The notes beneath the pieces were generated by a model. That model was given only the letters and a program-made list of their open reading frames with translations. It had not been told where the DNA came from and searched no databases. Below, piece by piece: positions 38,350 through 49,108 of a stretch of 64,000 bases of DNA. Source of the DNA: Myoxocephalus aenaeus (Eukaryota; Chordata; Actinopteri; Perciformes; Cottidae); the NCBI GenBank assembly GCA_038501785.1, contig JBAMJR010000156.1, positions 492,501-556,500 of the forward strand, given 5' to 3'. The number at the start of each line of letters is the position of its first letter. The stretch's first letter is position 1. The translations under genes were made by a program, and so were the position numbers.

Positions 38350-38640
38350 CCTGTTCTTGTATTTCTCTTTTCTAGTCTTACGACCACTCAAAGCTCTTTA
38401 ACTCTAATGGTAGGCCAAAGCACTTATTGTAAGTCACTCTGGATAAAAGAGTCAGCTAAATGAAATGTAATGCCGTCATTCACCCATTCACACACTGGTG
38501 GGAGGAGCTACCATGCAAGGGGCCACCTGCCCATCAGGACTCAGCACACCGCAATTTGGGGTTAAGTGACTTGCCCAAGGACACCTCGACATGGGCTAGC
38601 GGAGCCGGGAAACGAACCGCCGGTCCTCTGATCGAAGGAC
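38350..38640 (+). mobile_element. Common teleost dispersed repeat, split by an L2-type insertion
   Basis: The left part (TTCTAGTCTTACGACCACTC, AAAGCTCTTTA) and right part (CATTCACCCATTCACACACTGG ... TGGGGTTAAGTGACTTGCCC, AAGGACACCTCGACATG) look like the two halves of one widespread fish repeat. The inserted sequence is at about 38412-38472. Family name is not assigned. Confidence 0.6.
38412..38472 (+). mobile_element. L2-clade LINE/SINE 3' tail
   Basis: TTGTAAGTCACTCTGGATAA, AAGAGTCAGCTAAATGAAATGTAATG is the conserved tail shared by fish L2 LINEs and the SINEs that use them. It ends in TGTAATG-type repeats, as is usual for the group. Confidence 0.8.
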
Positions 38641-38642
38641 CA

Positions 38643-38690
38643 CAGGGAGAACGTGCAAACTCCACACAGAAGGATCAAACCCTCCAAAGA
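38643..38690 (+). mobile_element. Fragment of a fish RTE-like repeat
   Basis: GGGAGAACGTGCAAACTCCA followed by CACAGAAGGATC matches the common GGGAGAACATGCAAACTCCA block of fish RTE-like repeats. Only about 45 bp remain. Confidence 0.5.
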
Positions 38691-38740
38691 AAACCATGTG
38701 TCTCAAAATGTTCTGATAAACTGGTTCACCTCCTACTTTT

Positions 38741-38742
<2 letters not shown>

Positions 38743-38789
<47 letters not shown>
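38743..38789. repeat. (TA)n microsatellite
   Basis: About 23 TA units, directly followed by a hairpin. Confidence 0.97.
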
Positions 38790-38792
<3 letters not shown>

Positions 38793-38822
38793 TAGAACCA
38801 ATATTGTTACTGGTTCTACACT
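38789..38822. repeat. Perfect hairpin, 12-bp arms
   Basis: AGTGTAGAACCA pairs with TGGTTCTACACT around a 10-nt loop containing AATATTG. It abuts the TA tract. Confidence 0.9.
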
Positions 38823-39042
38823 GCACTATAGGAACAAGCAGAAAGCTCTTAATGTGTCACTTTTTGCTGTTAACCCTTTAAAAACAGGGTGTGAAAATCC
38901 CCCTGTTCCTATTATCAGACGAAAAACAACAACACATTATCTCCAGAACCACATCGTTGTTTAACTTCATTTAAATTGCTACAATACCGCAACCCTTGTG
39001 AGAAGATACATCTGGTGTGAAACATCATTAAAGTAACCGTTA

Positions 39043-39452
39043 AGTTTAAGTATTTACGTAAACTCAATTTTTTAACCAAACGACACAGTTTTTTGACTGA
39101 AACTCCTTTGAACACCCAAATGCTGTGTTCTACTATGATTTATGTTGCAGATTCTGATTCTTTAGGTCCTACTCTTTCCAAAAAGGTGTCTTATTAGTAT
39201 GTGGGCTGTTGTTAGGGCACCATAATACAGTTAGAAAAATTCGGTGAGGCATTTTTGGGAAATCTTGCTCATATCGTGCTGGATGTTCATAGTTATGATC
39301 AAAATATCTTTTAAAAGTTGTTTTTTTTGCAGATATAAAAAATGTTGCCAAGACTTTGCTGAACAAATACATACAATAAACACAAATATTGGAATTCATT
39401 TGGGGTTCCTACGACGACTCAAACAGAACAAAAAAGTCTGGAAGCTTTTAGT
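39043..39452 (+). repeat. Unclassified dispersed repeat, copy A
   Basis: It aligns with the reverse complement of 48718-49108. Shared blocks include CAGTTTTTTGACTGAAACTC, TTCTGATTCTTTAGGTCCTA, GGTGTCTTATTAGTATGTGG, CTGGATGTTCATAGTTATGA and GGGGTTCCTACGACGACTCA. Small indels separate the copies. Both contain a short frame reading QDFAEQIHT and GFLRRLK, but each is broken and the differences there are all amino-acid-changing, so current constraint is not indicated. Confidence 0.85.
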
Positions 39453-39785
39453 CTTTCAGCTGATTGTCGGCCATCTTGTCTCCTAAAGGTTCCATTAGGT
39501 GTGAGGGACAGCTTGTCTGGAGCGGACTGTAATTCATGGGATCAGGTGACATTTCACATTGCCAAAGAGAGGACGGATTCCTTTATGAGCTGCACACAAC
39601 TGGAATGAAGTGACTAGAAGGCGTTAAGATTGCTGCTCATGTGATGTGACTGTACAATACAATGTGTGCTATGGTAGAACGAACAGAGAGAAAACGGTTT
39701 TCTTTCAGCTTTTTGAGCTGTGTAGAACTCACTTCACTAAAATGTTGTGGATTGAGACATGTTTTTGTCATGTAACGTGCTATAC

Positions 39786-39813
39786 AAATATGCAAATTAA
39801 CATTTGCATATTT
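39786..39813. promoter_or_regulatory. Perfect palindrome with two inverted octamer (ATGCAAAT) motifs
   Basis: AAATATGCAAAT and ATTTGCATATTT flank the loop TAAC. ATGCAAAT is the established POU-factor octamer, so the site offers two inverted octamers 4 nt apart. Function is inferred only. Confidence 0.45.
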
Positions 39814-40616
39814 ATATTTGATGATATTTTATTTTTATATTGACCTTTGCAATTGAACAAAACTAAGTACTACATCTTATCTTGGAATCACAACACTAAC
39901 TTGACCAGGACAATACTACAAAAGGACATGAATGGGGTCATTCTGTTGAAGAACTTGCTGAAGAAATGACCTGCTAAATATAAATTGCAATCACAACAGT
40001 AAGAATTGTCGGCGCTAATTAGTCTACGATGTGTTCACCACATTTTACATGGCATAATATCACAGTTTGATATATTGTTACATGGCCAATTAGCATCTCA
40101 TTATGCTCAGTCAGCCAAAGCGCTCGGGGTCAGGGGTCACGTTCGCTCTCGTCCAAGAAAGACTGAGAGAGAAGCAGAGGCGGCGCATGGAAATACTACT
40201 ATCATTATATTAAATAACACTCAGCATAAGCACATGTAGAAAATGGCAGATGATATCTCACTACGTTGGTGTGTGAGAAACAATTTTTCCATGTAGAAAA
40301 ACGCTGACTTCCTAAACTCATTCCTTATCCGGCATTAGATTCTATCTTCACACAGATCTTTGTAAATGTTCCTCGAAAAAAATACATCACAATGCACACA
40401 GTCATTTGTAAGAGGAAAATTAACTTTAATAACAACCTTTATCACTAATTGCCATAACCCATAAATCATCCTCAGAGATTACATCACCTCAAGGCTGTCA
40501 AGTATTACAGATGCATAATAAAGCATTAGACTCCGTTAATCGCCTCCGACCAAGTATATAAAATGAATCTCAGAAGCTTTGTTTGGATAAGCTCGGACCT
40601 GCCGCGAGTGGAGAAG

Positions 40617-40643
40617 AGTGTGAGTGTGTGTGTGTGTGTGTGT
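40617..40643. repeat. (GT)n microsatellite, short
   Basis: About 12 GT-type units with one GA interruption. Confidence 0.9.
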
Positions 40644-42547
40644 CCACTGCTCTGCTCGTTGGCATTCGTTACAGCAGACACAGTGAAAACATTAGTATCA
40701 CACCATCACACAATAGTCTTTCACGCTCGTACCTACAAGGACCCTCCATTAGCCTGTGTGTTTACATTCCAGGGGTCTGTTCACAAATGATTTGGATGTG
40801 TGTGTTTTTTTTTTTTTCTTCTTCTGGCTAGTATTATTTATCACATGCAAAATGGGCTGGGACACAGTGATGTATGCTATCAGCAGTGACAATGATAACC
40901 AGGACAATAATTACACAAAGCCCGGCTCATCCATCAACGTCACTTATCACTTAAACAATCAGGCGTTTAAAGAGAAGGAGGGACGGAGAGAGGAAGGATC
41001 CCGGACTGGGAGTCTCTCTCTTTACAGATCAGTCAAAGACAAACCAGTTTGGCTGTTTATGAACAAAGTGTCATCTGGGTCACTGCAGTCACTTGAGGCA
41101 ATGCTTATTAGAATAAAGGCATATTAAGGTAAGCTTCCACATTTGATAAATTGTTGATTAATAGTTGATAATACAATTTCCCCACTTTGGATCCTATGTC
41201 TGCCCAGTAGTGATGGGATTGTAGTCATGTTCAAGGTTCAAAATGTTAAAAGATTAAAAAAATAAAAATAAAAAAATGTTATGCTGACATGTAGAAACAA
41301 CTTTGAACATGATCATTCTACTGGGCAAAGCTCATGAAAAGCATGTAAACGAGACCAAAAGCTCACGTTGAACCCCACGTTGTTGATTGTTTATTGCAAA
41401 TTACATTGCCCCCCTTTTCTGATCCAGTTTTATTTAGTTTAGACAAAATGTCAGGTCAAAAAAATTGGGAAGAGTGAATAAATTAAGAGAAAATCGGCGT
41501 TCTCAGACACGTGATTGCACAACATACACAGACAGAAAAGCTTAACGCACACAGTGTTTCCTGCTGGATGGCCTTAACGTGTCTGGGGCTGCACTGACAG
41601 TGAACTTGAACCCTGAAAACCCGGAAAGAAAGGAGTAGACTGAAGGATGGCGTGAACGACAGAAAGAGGGAGACTTCCCAGTAGCGAGAGGTCAGAGGTT
41701 ATGTAAATACTAAGAAAGCCCTCTGGGTTGGGTTGACGCGCTCTCATGTAAAGACGTTGACAGCTCCTTGGATTCGTAACCTTTGAACTCTGAACCTCCG
41801 ACGTATCGGCCTGTGAAGGGAAATTTCACTGCCGGAGACACGCCCACATTCCAGCTGTGGATATAGAGACAAGGGAGCCTGACCTTTAACCCGCTGCTGT
41901 GTGCTGTGCTCCTCGACATCATCACTTTAACAAATCTTTAACGGTATAATGTGCAGTGGCTGCATGACTTGTTTGAGACAAGGTGGTTAAAAAACTACAG
42001 AAAAGGAGGGGTGAACATCTGCTGCATGCAAGCACCAAATGAAAAGCACTTTACTCCAGTGTTTCATTCCCTTGTTTATTGCAGCAGGATTGTGAATAAG
42101 TTTCCTTTGAACATGATGGATCATTAAAGTAATGGTGTACTGTGGTTTTGTTCTTTTTTTTGCTTAGATGTTTCTTCTCTTTTAATACAAATTTCTAGCT
42201 GCCTGTGTCTCTCCTGAGAGCTGCCATTGCTCTACTTACCAGGAAATACTTTCTAGATATGCAAATCTATTGTCATGAGAGAGCCCACAAGTGAGCAATG
42301 AAAGAGATGGAGATAGATATCTTCTAGCATAAGCAAAACTTCTAGCATTTAACTCACAGCAGCACATGTGGGTCTCTGAGTTCATGTGCACACAATGCAT
42401 GTGTGTCATTTGTGTATCTTAATGTAAACACTGGCACACGGTAAAGCATGGCATTGTGTGTTTGGTACTGTGTGTGCTGGTACTCTTTTAACTTATAGAG
42501 TCATCAAGGAAAGCACTTCCTCATTTTTTTTTTTTTATCAATACGAC

Positions 42548-42915
42548 TACCGTAAACGTCTGGTTACGAGCCGCTACTACCTTCGGTCAGTGTCCCCGTT
42601 AGCTCCCCGCGGTAGCCAGCTGGGGCTCCTGCTAGCGCTCCGTTACTTCCCCGATAACTTCCGCTAGCTCCCCGAAAACCACCGAAGGTAGCGGGACCAG
42701 GCTCGACACCCGACTTGGGCAGAGGGGACGCGGGCAGTAGCAGCAGCAGCGGGCAGTAGCAGCAGCAGCGCTATCTAGCAGCAGTGCTAGCTAGCAGCAG
42801 CGCTAGCTAGCAGCAGCGCTAGCTAGCGCTGCTACTAGCTAGCGCTGCTACTAGCTTGCTACAGCGGGGACACTGACCGGCCGTAGGAGCGGCTTGTAAC
42901 CCAACGTTTACGGTA
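42548..42915 (+). mobile_element. GCTAGC-rich foldback element, copy 3 (longest)
   Basis: Termini TACCGTAAACGTCTGG and CCAACGTTTACGGTA. It has the same orientation as copy 2, with an enlarged internal cluster of GCAGCAGCGCTAGCTA-type repeats (about 42735-42860) that accounts for the extra length. TA is present at both ends. Confidence 0.88.
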
Positions 42916-44928
42916 ATACGAAATATTGATTGAGCTGAGGAGCTGACATTTATATATATATATATATCATTTCCATCACTTACAGTCGACTCTACGAGAT
43001 ATCAATAAATGTTGTGCCTGGTAAATGTAGAAAATGATTTCATGAATACAATTGTACAAGTTCCAGTGTTACCATTACAAATACTGTAACAGGATTTGGT
43101 CATTCAAATGTATGAAAACTACTACGATGATGACATAACATCCCTCCGTTTATGAAACTCCCCTAGTTCATCTTGTCTGTTGCCAGATCAGAGACCACCC
43201 TCCCCTCCCGAGGTTGTGTGTGGTCTCCTGCCTGGACCCGCCTCCCTTTTGAAGCTCTGGGAAGAGTTCATCAGCGATAAGTGGCTCAGACGACAATTAT
43301 ATCTTTGACCAACAGCTTGTCTCCTGTGATACAACCCCACGGCGTATGAAGAATAGGAAAAAGTAAGACAGAGAACAAGTAAAGGAATTAATTTAGTTAA
43401 AAAAATGTCACCCAAACTCCCCCAGTTGACTGATTCTCCTCCGCAATCAAATATTTTTCTCAGAACTTGTTAATGGTTTGAGTTCAACATAAAAAAAAAA
43501 ACAACCCTCTGACATTTACGGAACTATTATCCACAATCTTGGTGCAATATTCATAAAAGCCAATCAACACTGGTCCAATGGTGACCTGTAGTATCGAACA
43601 TTTACAGTACAACTTGTATTCATCCAGTATCACCCTCCTCGTCTGATTAGATAAGCAGGTTGTTTTTTCTTCTTTTTGGTAAGTTCCTTCCTGAAATCTT
43701 CCTCAAATAGGTACATTCACCTTCGTATATCACCTGTGACGAGCAGGTAGATCAGGAGCCCTTGGATCTTTCTGCCTAATTTGGTTTTTAAAGGAATATC
43801 AAAACAAATTGGGGGGATACACTTTTTCCCAAATGAAGCTAAAAACTACCGTACTGGTGAATAGACACATTCCATCACGTGTGTTTGATGCATACACAAA
43901 CAAAAAATATAAAGTTAAAATATTAAAGTTTTAAAGTGGAATATATGAATGAACGCTTGTTACGTTCAAGTTCACACGATGTTGATTCAGCCTTCGGCCA
44001 CCAGGGAAAGCTCTCTTCTGGTTTTTGTGGCACCGTTCCTGTGCTGAGAACACCAGGAGAAAGACAATTGGAGATTACGCATCTCACTATTTCTTAGAGA
44101 AGAGTGTCTTAGTGAGTATCGTCACTATGAGGTTGCCACGAGACCATTCGAGCTTCCAGATGCTGGTTAACATATTTCTTGAGATTTGCTGCTTCCAGTA
44201 TTTATGCTAAGCTAGGCTAATCTCTCCCCGGCTCTTGCTCCGTATTTATATTACAGACACGAGGGTATATCAATCTGCTCTTTAGGCTCTCGGCAAGAAA
44301 GCCACTTCTACAAAATCAAAAATCTGAAAGAAATTAGAAAAACGTGATCATGGAATAAGACAACAGGGAAGTCTCTCGGCTCTTCTAATGGCCCAGCTTC
44401 AGTGACAAAGGAGTCTGTGGCGCCATTGTCAGAAAGTCAATACCGTGATTAACACCGGCCTTCACTTGAGCCCGGTTCACCACTTTAGCAGCCAATTGCC
44501 TTGACAGTCATTACCTAACAAGTACATCACCACTTCCAGGATGCAAGTAAATAACATTCAGGGAATGAATAACTCAAACGGTAACCATATAGCTATAACA
44601 ATAAAGGTGAGAGGAAACGTGTTGCCATGCATTTTCACGCAGACACCTTCCCCTCCCACCCCCCACGGCTCTGCCAGTGAGTGTCATTCAAGATGTGGCC
44701 TTTCCACACTCACATAAAACACACATTGTGCTCTCGTAAAGAACACACAGAGGTGAGATTTATGTGCGAGGGTCTGGATTTCCAAATAGAGACTGATGCT
44801 GTCACTAAAATGTCTTTGATTTACACTGCTAGTGTATTGGTATGATTACCAATGGGATTACTTAAAAGTGGGAGATGAAGTCTGATTAGAATGAGCAGAG
44901 AAGATTTCAATTCTCATTGATTGAGTCC
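42916..44928. other. Unassigned non-coding sequence
   Basis: A short (TA)n tract lies at 42951-42967. The minus-strand frame at 43188-43415 looks signal-peptide-like only when read from a non-ATG codon. No gene is recognised. Confidence 0.55.
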
Positions 44929-44933
44929 AAAGG

Positions 44934-45847
44934 TGTCATCGTTTGGGTTTTTTCTTGTGTCCTGTTTTATTTTGAAGTCTCGTGTCTCCTCTGTGTTCCT
45001 GCACTTCCTGCCCCTGTGATTGTCTGCCCTGTCCCTGATTGTTTCCTGCTGTGTCCAATCACCTGCACCTTCCCCTTGTGTTTAAACCCTGTTTGTCTCC
45101 TGCCGCATTGTCGGATTGTACCGTGTGTTAACTGTGTGTAGACCGTTTGTTTGTCCTGTTAGATGTCCTGTCAGATTCTGGTTTTTAGTTCCTGTTCAAT
45201 TCCTGTTTTGATTCCTGTTTCGCTCCTGTCCTTGTTTTTTGGAGAAAAAAATTACTTTAGCCCTAGGACACTAACGTCGGGTGATTTTCACCCGAGCGAT
45301 TGTTGTTACGTTATTTTCATTGTGTTGCTTTTGTCTGAGTTGTGTGGCTTCATGCTGCTCACAGACGTTAGTGAAGGTGGGCGTGTCTTAGTGAAGTTGG
45401 GCGTGTCTTCCTGCTCCGATCACCATTTTTTTCTACAGGCACGTGTTCGGGTGATTTTCACCCGATGGTAGTGATAGTGTGACAATGTTTTCCTTCACAG
45501 AACAAGACTCACATGTCCCAGGAACATGTGGACCAAATAACAAGTTCATAGCTCCTTTATTTATATTTTTAATAATTTTTTATTGACGATTTCCTAATTT
45601 TTCACTGGATTTTGAGCCTTTTTTCAGGGTCCCCCCATGATACCTGTTTATCATATTGTAAAAAATTCTATAGGGTAAACTTCAACTTGCCTTGTATTGT
45701 TGTATTTTAATATATTTCGATGATAAGTATATTTTATCAGGTACATTATATCGGGTGAAATTCACCCGACGTTAGTGATAGTGTTAGTGTTCTAGGGTTA
45801 AACAGTTGTTGGCATTTTGGGTCCTCACTCCGTAGCCAATCCTAACA
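44934..45847 (+). mobile_element. Solo LTR of an LTR retrotransposon, interrupted by a piggyBac-like MITE
   Basis: It starts TGTCATCG and ends CCTAACA (TG...CA) between perfect 5-bp direct repeats AAAGG (44929-44933 and 45848-45852). The left part has fish gypsy-type LTR character: CCAATCACCTGCACCTTCCC followed by a TTTAAACCCTG promoter-like site. The right end reads GCATTTTGGGTCCTCACTCC. The insertion at 45261-45797 splits it, and without that the LTR is about 373 bp. No internal retroviral-type genes flank it, hence solo. Gypsy assignment is by resemblance; the LTR structure and duplication are seen directly. Confidence 0.85.
45261..45797. mobile_element. Unexpanded piggyBac-like MITE, 537 bp
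   Basis: The left end is CCCTAGGACACTAACGTCGGG and the right end GTTAGTGTTCTAGGG, with flanks TTAG (45257-45260, one base off TTAA) and TTAA (45798-45801). Hairpins of the TCGGGTGA..TCACCCGA type lie at 45277-45295, 45447-45465 and 45751-45769. Two GTGGGCGTGTC-type motifs lie near 45376-45410, against three in the other copy. It aligns with 12766-13372 throughout and has a single left terminal unit, giving the ancestral form. Confidence 0.88.
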
Positions 45848-45852
45848 AAAGG

Positions 45853-48088
45853 GTTCCCAGTTCACTCCACTAGTGTTGGCCCTTTTAGACGACCCTGCTC
45901 CTCCCAAATAGGCCAGGCTAAATGTGAGTGCTATCAAGCGTACAGTCATTAAACACACCTCTGCTCATACATAACCAAATACTCTTTACAAAGAAAAGAA
46001 GTCAGTGCATCTCAAGCCTGATGATCACCTCTTCTTAAGCTGGGAAGAGAGCGCTTCCCTTCTTCAGCGTGAGCTGTCACTGACTTCACTAATGTGTCTT
46101 TAATGTGGCCCATTGCACTCTTGGATGTGGATATCAAAACGTTTAAATCGACCTGCTCTCTGGAGGCAGAAGTAAGTCTTGTAAAAAATGAATTATTGAT
46201 GCCATGCGAGGCTCCTCTCTGACTGGGAACAATGTAACTTGCACTGGTGGATTCATCTGAGCTCTTTAAAATCAAGGTCTCTCCGCTCGCTTTCATGTTC
46301 TGACAAGGATTCAATCTCCGAGCCACAAGACATTCCTTGATTACCAGTGATGTCCAAGTCTTTCTCAGAGCCACTTAAGTCCTGTTGGGACAGAGCACGT
46401 TATTGTTGGGATACCTGCATAGTTGCATGATTGGTGTCAAATAAACATGGTTCTGAGCTACAGTGCTAGAGGTCTTTTTACCTGTAATTATGGCATGGCT
46501 AGCTTTCCACTGCGGGACGGCTGCCAGCTTGCTTTGGCTTTTATGGGGCTTCTGGTCCTTTCTTGTGGTTGTCATGCTGCAATTAAAACTGTCTCCAATC
46601 GCTGGGTGGCAAAAGGCGCTGAGACAGACTCTTGTCTCTCTCACACACAGACACACATGCATGTGTAGTTGTATACACACACGCACACAAACACACTATG
46701 GAGCCTTTGGCTGGAGGCGATGGGAAAGTGTGTGATATAGGAAAACATAGTTAATTACATTTGACAGGTATCTATTAAAGTGCATTCTTAGACCTCAGAG
46801 GCCTTCACACATCTAATGGAAATACACACTAAACTGCTGCCCATGAATAAGAGCTTCCCAGCCAAAAGCTTCTTCTTATTTTCTCCTTATCTCTCCAACA
46901 TCAAGCGTCTGTCAGCGAATAGACAAATCATCACTAATCAAGTCCACAAAAGTATAAACCAAGGTCTTATATTGGTATTCAGATGCGTTATAATTAGTTA
47001 TTCAGGGATTCTTTTCACTTTTAAGTGAACAAGCACTTGAATCCCTCCACAGAAGCGCCAGCTTGCCTGTTTAGTTCAGACAATAGTAGTTTGATTGTAA
47101 TCATGGCATTTCCCCCTGATTTTTGCACTTAAAGAGATAATGTATGTATTGCAGATATACTTGAATCGTGACCTGCAGGTGTAACGTCCAGATGCATGAG
47201 TGTTGTATCGATAAACTATGACATGAGGGATGGACCTGAGAATCTGCCTTGTTCCCCATTCGTTACTGGTCTTTCATCTAATCTGCAAACGGTCTGCAAA
47301 ATCCAATTTAGGTGCTTGATACAAAATATTGCCCTGGCAACAATAAAGGAGGCAGACTCGTCCAATACAACATGTATATTGCATTTGAAAAGTCTCTCCT
47401 CCTGGACAAGAAATAGTCCGTTTTCTTTCTCCAGATTAGACTATTGACATATAACGTGTAATGTTGTGAGTTTTGGTGTGGCTGGTAGGCAGTATTGTGG
47501 GCTGGATAGTTCAAATCCAAAATCTATCACTCAGGGATGTAATGTTACCTTGACCAGTATGCTTGGGATTTTAGCTTTTGTCCCAGCAAACCCAAAGAAG
47601 AATAGCGGTGAAGGAGCAGCAGATGGCTGATGTAACTAGGCAGGACATAATGGGAAGCTGCAGTAAGGAAAATGGCTTTCAAACACGGAAGGAAATCTTG
47701 AGAACTGCGGAGAGGTCAGTGTCATTCAGACTTTTTGCCCTTCCAAGAATGCAACACAGACCACATTTGGCTTACTGTAACATTTGGCATAGTTTGTCTG
47801 GTGTGTTTTGGACAAAATATTGTCTGGTGTGAAAAAATAATGATGAAATGCAAAATGTCAAATAGCGGTTTCAAACTAAATGGCAACCATGTTTATACAC
47901 CTGGCCCCTTATGGGCCTAAAGGGAAATATTTGGTGTATCATGTAGCTCTATCGGACAAATTTGTGCATGCTTTTGGCTGTAGGCATTTAGTACGAAACC
48001 TGGGAAACGTGTAATGACTGTCTCTTCTCTTATAAAAGAGCTGTTTGTGCGGGATAGCGACTGGAACACCGGCTGTCTGACTTATTGA
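45853..48088. other. Unassigned sequence with one exon candidate
   Basis: Apart from the minus-strand candidate at 46253-46381, I recognise no gene, repeat family or RNA. Confidence 0.5.
46253..46381 (-). CDS. Candidate terminal exon of an unidentified minus-strand gene
   Basis: On the minus strand a good acceptor (GCTCTGTCCCAACAG) is followed by 42 open codons and TGA at 46253. The product is acidic and hydrophilic, with SGSEKDLDITGNQG early and ESLSEHESERRD later. A second minus-strand frame is also open across 46012-46374 (120 codons), so the true frame is uncertain. No domain is recognised and no upstream partner exon is proven. The other minus-strand candidates at 23440-23562 and 48448-48588 make a long minus-strand gene conceivable, but the exon phases have not been tied together. 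Confidence 0.22.
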   Translation of the reverse strand, partial: DLSGSEKDLDITGNQGMSCGSEIESLSEHESERRDLDFKELR

Positions 48089-48191
<103 letters not shown>

Positions 48192-48447
48192 GCAGATAGT
48201 AAACTACAAAGAAAACATCCGCGAGTGTGCAAGAGTTTTCTCTCCATCCTGATTTGCATCTTTTTTTTATTATGTTTCACAAAACTCTTTTTTTCCAATA
48301 AGATGTTCTTCCCCATCATATCTCCTCTCATTAAAAAGGCTTGAGGATCATAGACAAAGCCAGGGCGAGATTATGATAATAGTTGTGTAGCCTGTCCTTC
48401 TTTGTCTCTGTCCACATTCCTCTCAAATGAAAGACAGCAACAATTAC

Positions 48448-48588
48448 CTTAGTGTCTGATTCCCCAAGTCTCTTGACGTACACTTTGAAGAGCAGGTTTG
48501 GTTCCCAGCCGATGGCTATGGGAGTGTGTTGGTCTTCTTTGCTGCAATCACTGTCCCCGTCAAGATGGATGACGGATTGCCATCTCTT
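48448..48588 (-). CDS. Candidate 141-bp exon of an unidentified minus-strand gene
   Basis: On the minus strand a CTAAT branch-like motif and acceptor (AACTTTGCAG) precede 47 open codons, ending AAG before the donor GTAATT. Both borders are phase 0. The product is protein-like: KRWQSVIHLDGDSDC at the start, GWEPNLLFKVYVKRL in the middle and GESDTK at the end. The frame stays open beyond both borders (48331-48771), so the exon edges may be coincidental. The upstream end of the longer frame enters dispersed repeat copy B. No family is recognised. It could be a host exon or part of an uncharacterised mobile element. Confidence 0.3.
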
Positions 48589-48717
48589 CTGCAAAGTTGC
48601 ATTAGTTGAAAGCCAGTTTGTTGGCATAAGGAGTTCCTCACGTATAGGCCAACCCTTTGTGGAATAATTGGTAGTAGTTCTTAAACCGTTGAAAACTGTG
48701 GAACCAATATTGGCTCT

Positions 48718-49108
48718 AGACCTCTTTGTCCCTATGTTTGAGTCGTCGTAGGAACCCCAAATTAATTCCAATACTTGTGTTTAATGTATGTATTTGTTCA
48801 GCAAAGTCTTGGGAATTTTTTTTTATATCTGCAAAAAAGATAATCACTTTTATACCATATTTTGATCATAACTATGAACATCCAGCATGATATGAGCAAG
48901 ATTCCCCAAAAATGCCTCCTTGAGCGGTCCCCGAGTTTTTTAAACTGTATTATGGGCCCACATACTAATAAGACACCTTTTAGGAAAGATTAGGACCTAA
49001 AGAATCAGAATCACATTAAAACAAAGCATTGGGGTGTTACGAATGAGTTTCAGTCAAAAAACTGTCATTCGGTTCAAAAATGGAAAAGAAAATACTTATT
49101 TCATGGCA
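48718..49108 (-). repeat. Unclassified dispersed repeat, copy B (inverted)
   Basis: This is the reverse-complement counterpart of 39043-39452, about 9.3 kb away. Similarity ends near GGTCTAGAGCC on one side and about AAGTATTTTC on the other. Confidence 0.85.

Larger units (their letters stand above)
39453..42547. other. Unassigned sequence with an octamer palindrome
   Basis: Holds the ATGCAAAT palindrome (39786-39813), a short GT tract (40617-40643) and a T run (40806-40818). No gene is recognised. Confidence 0.55.

Noticed and set aside
38596..38826. Tyr-Ile repeat frames
   Set aside because: They are translations of a TA microsatellite. The same applies to 54780-54965.
39043..39452. Coding exon in the dispersed repeat (QDFAEQIHT ... 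GFLRRLK frame)
   Set aside because: The differences between the two copies in the best frame are all amino-acid-changing, and each copy has a stop or frameshift nearby.
43188..43415. Minus-strand frame with a signal-peptide-like start
   Set aside because: The apparent first methionine is a GTG codon, which is not a normal start in animals, and the rest of the frame is featureless.
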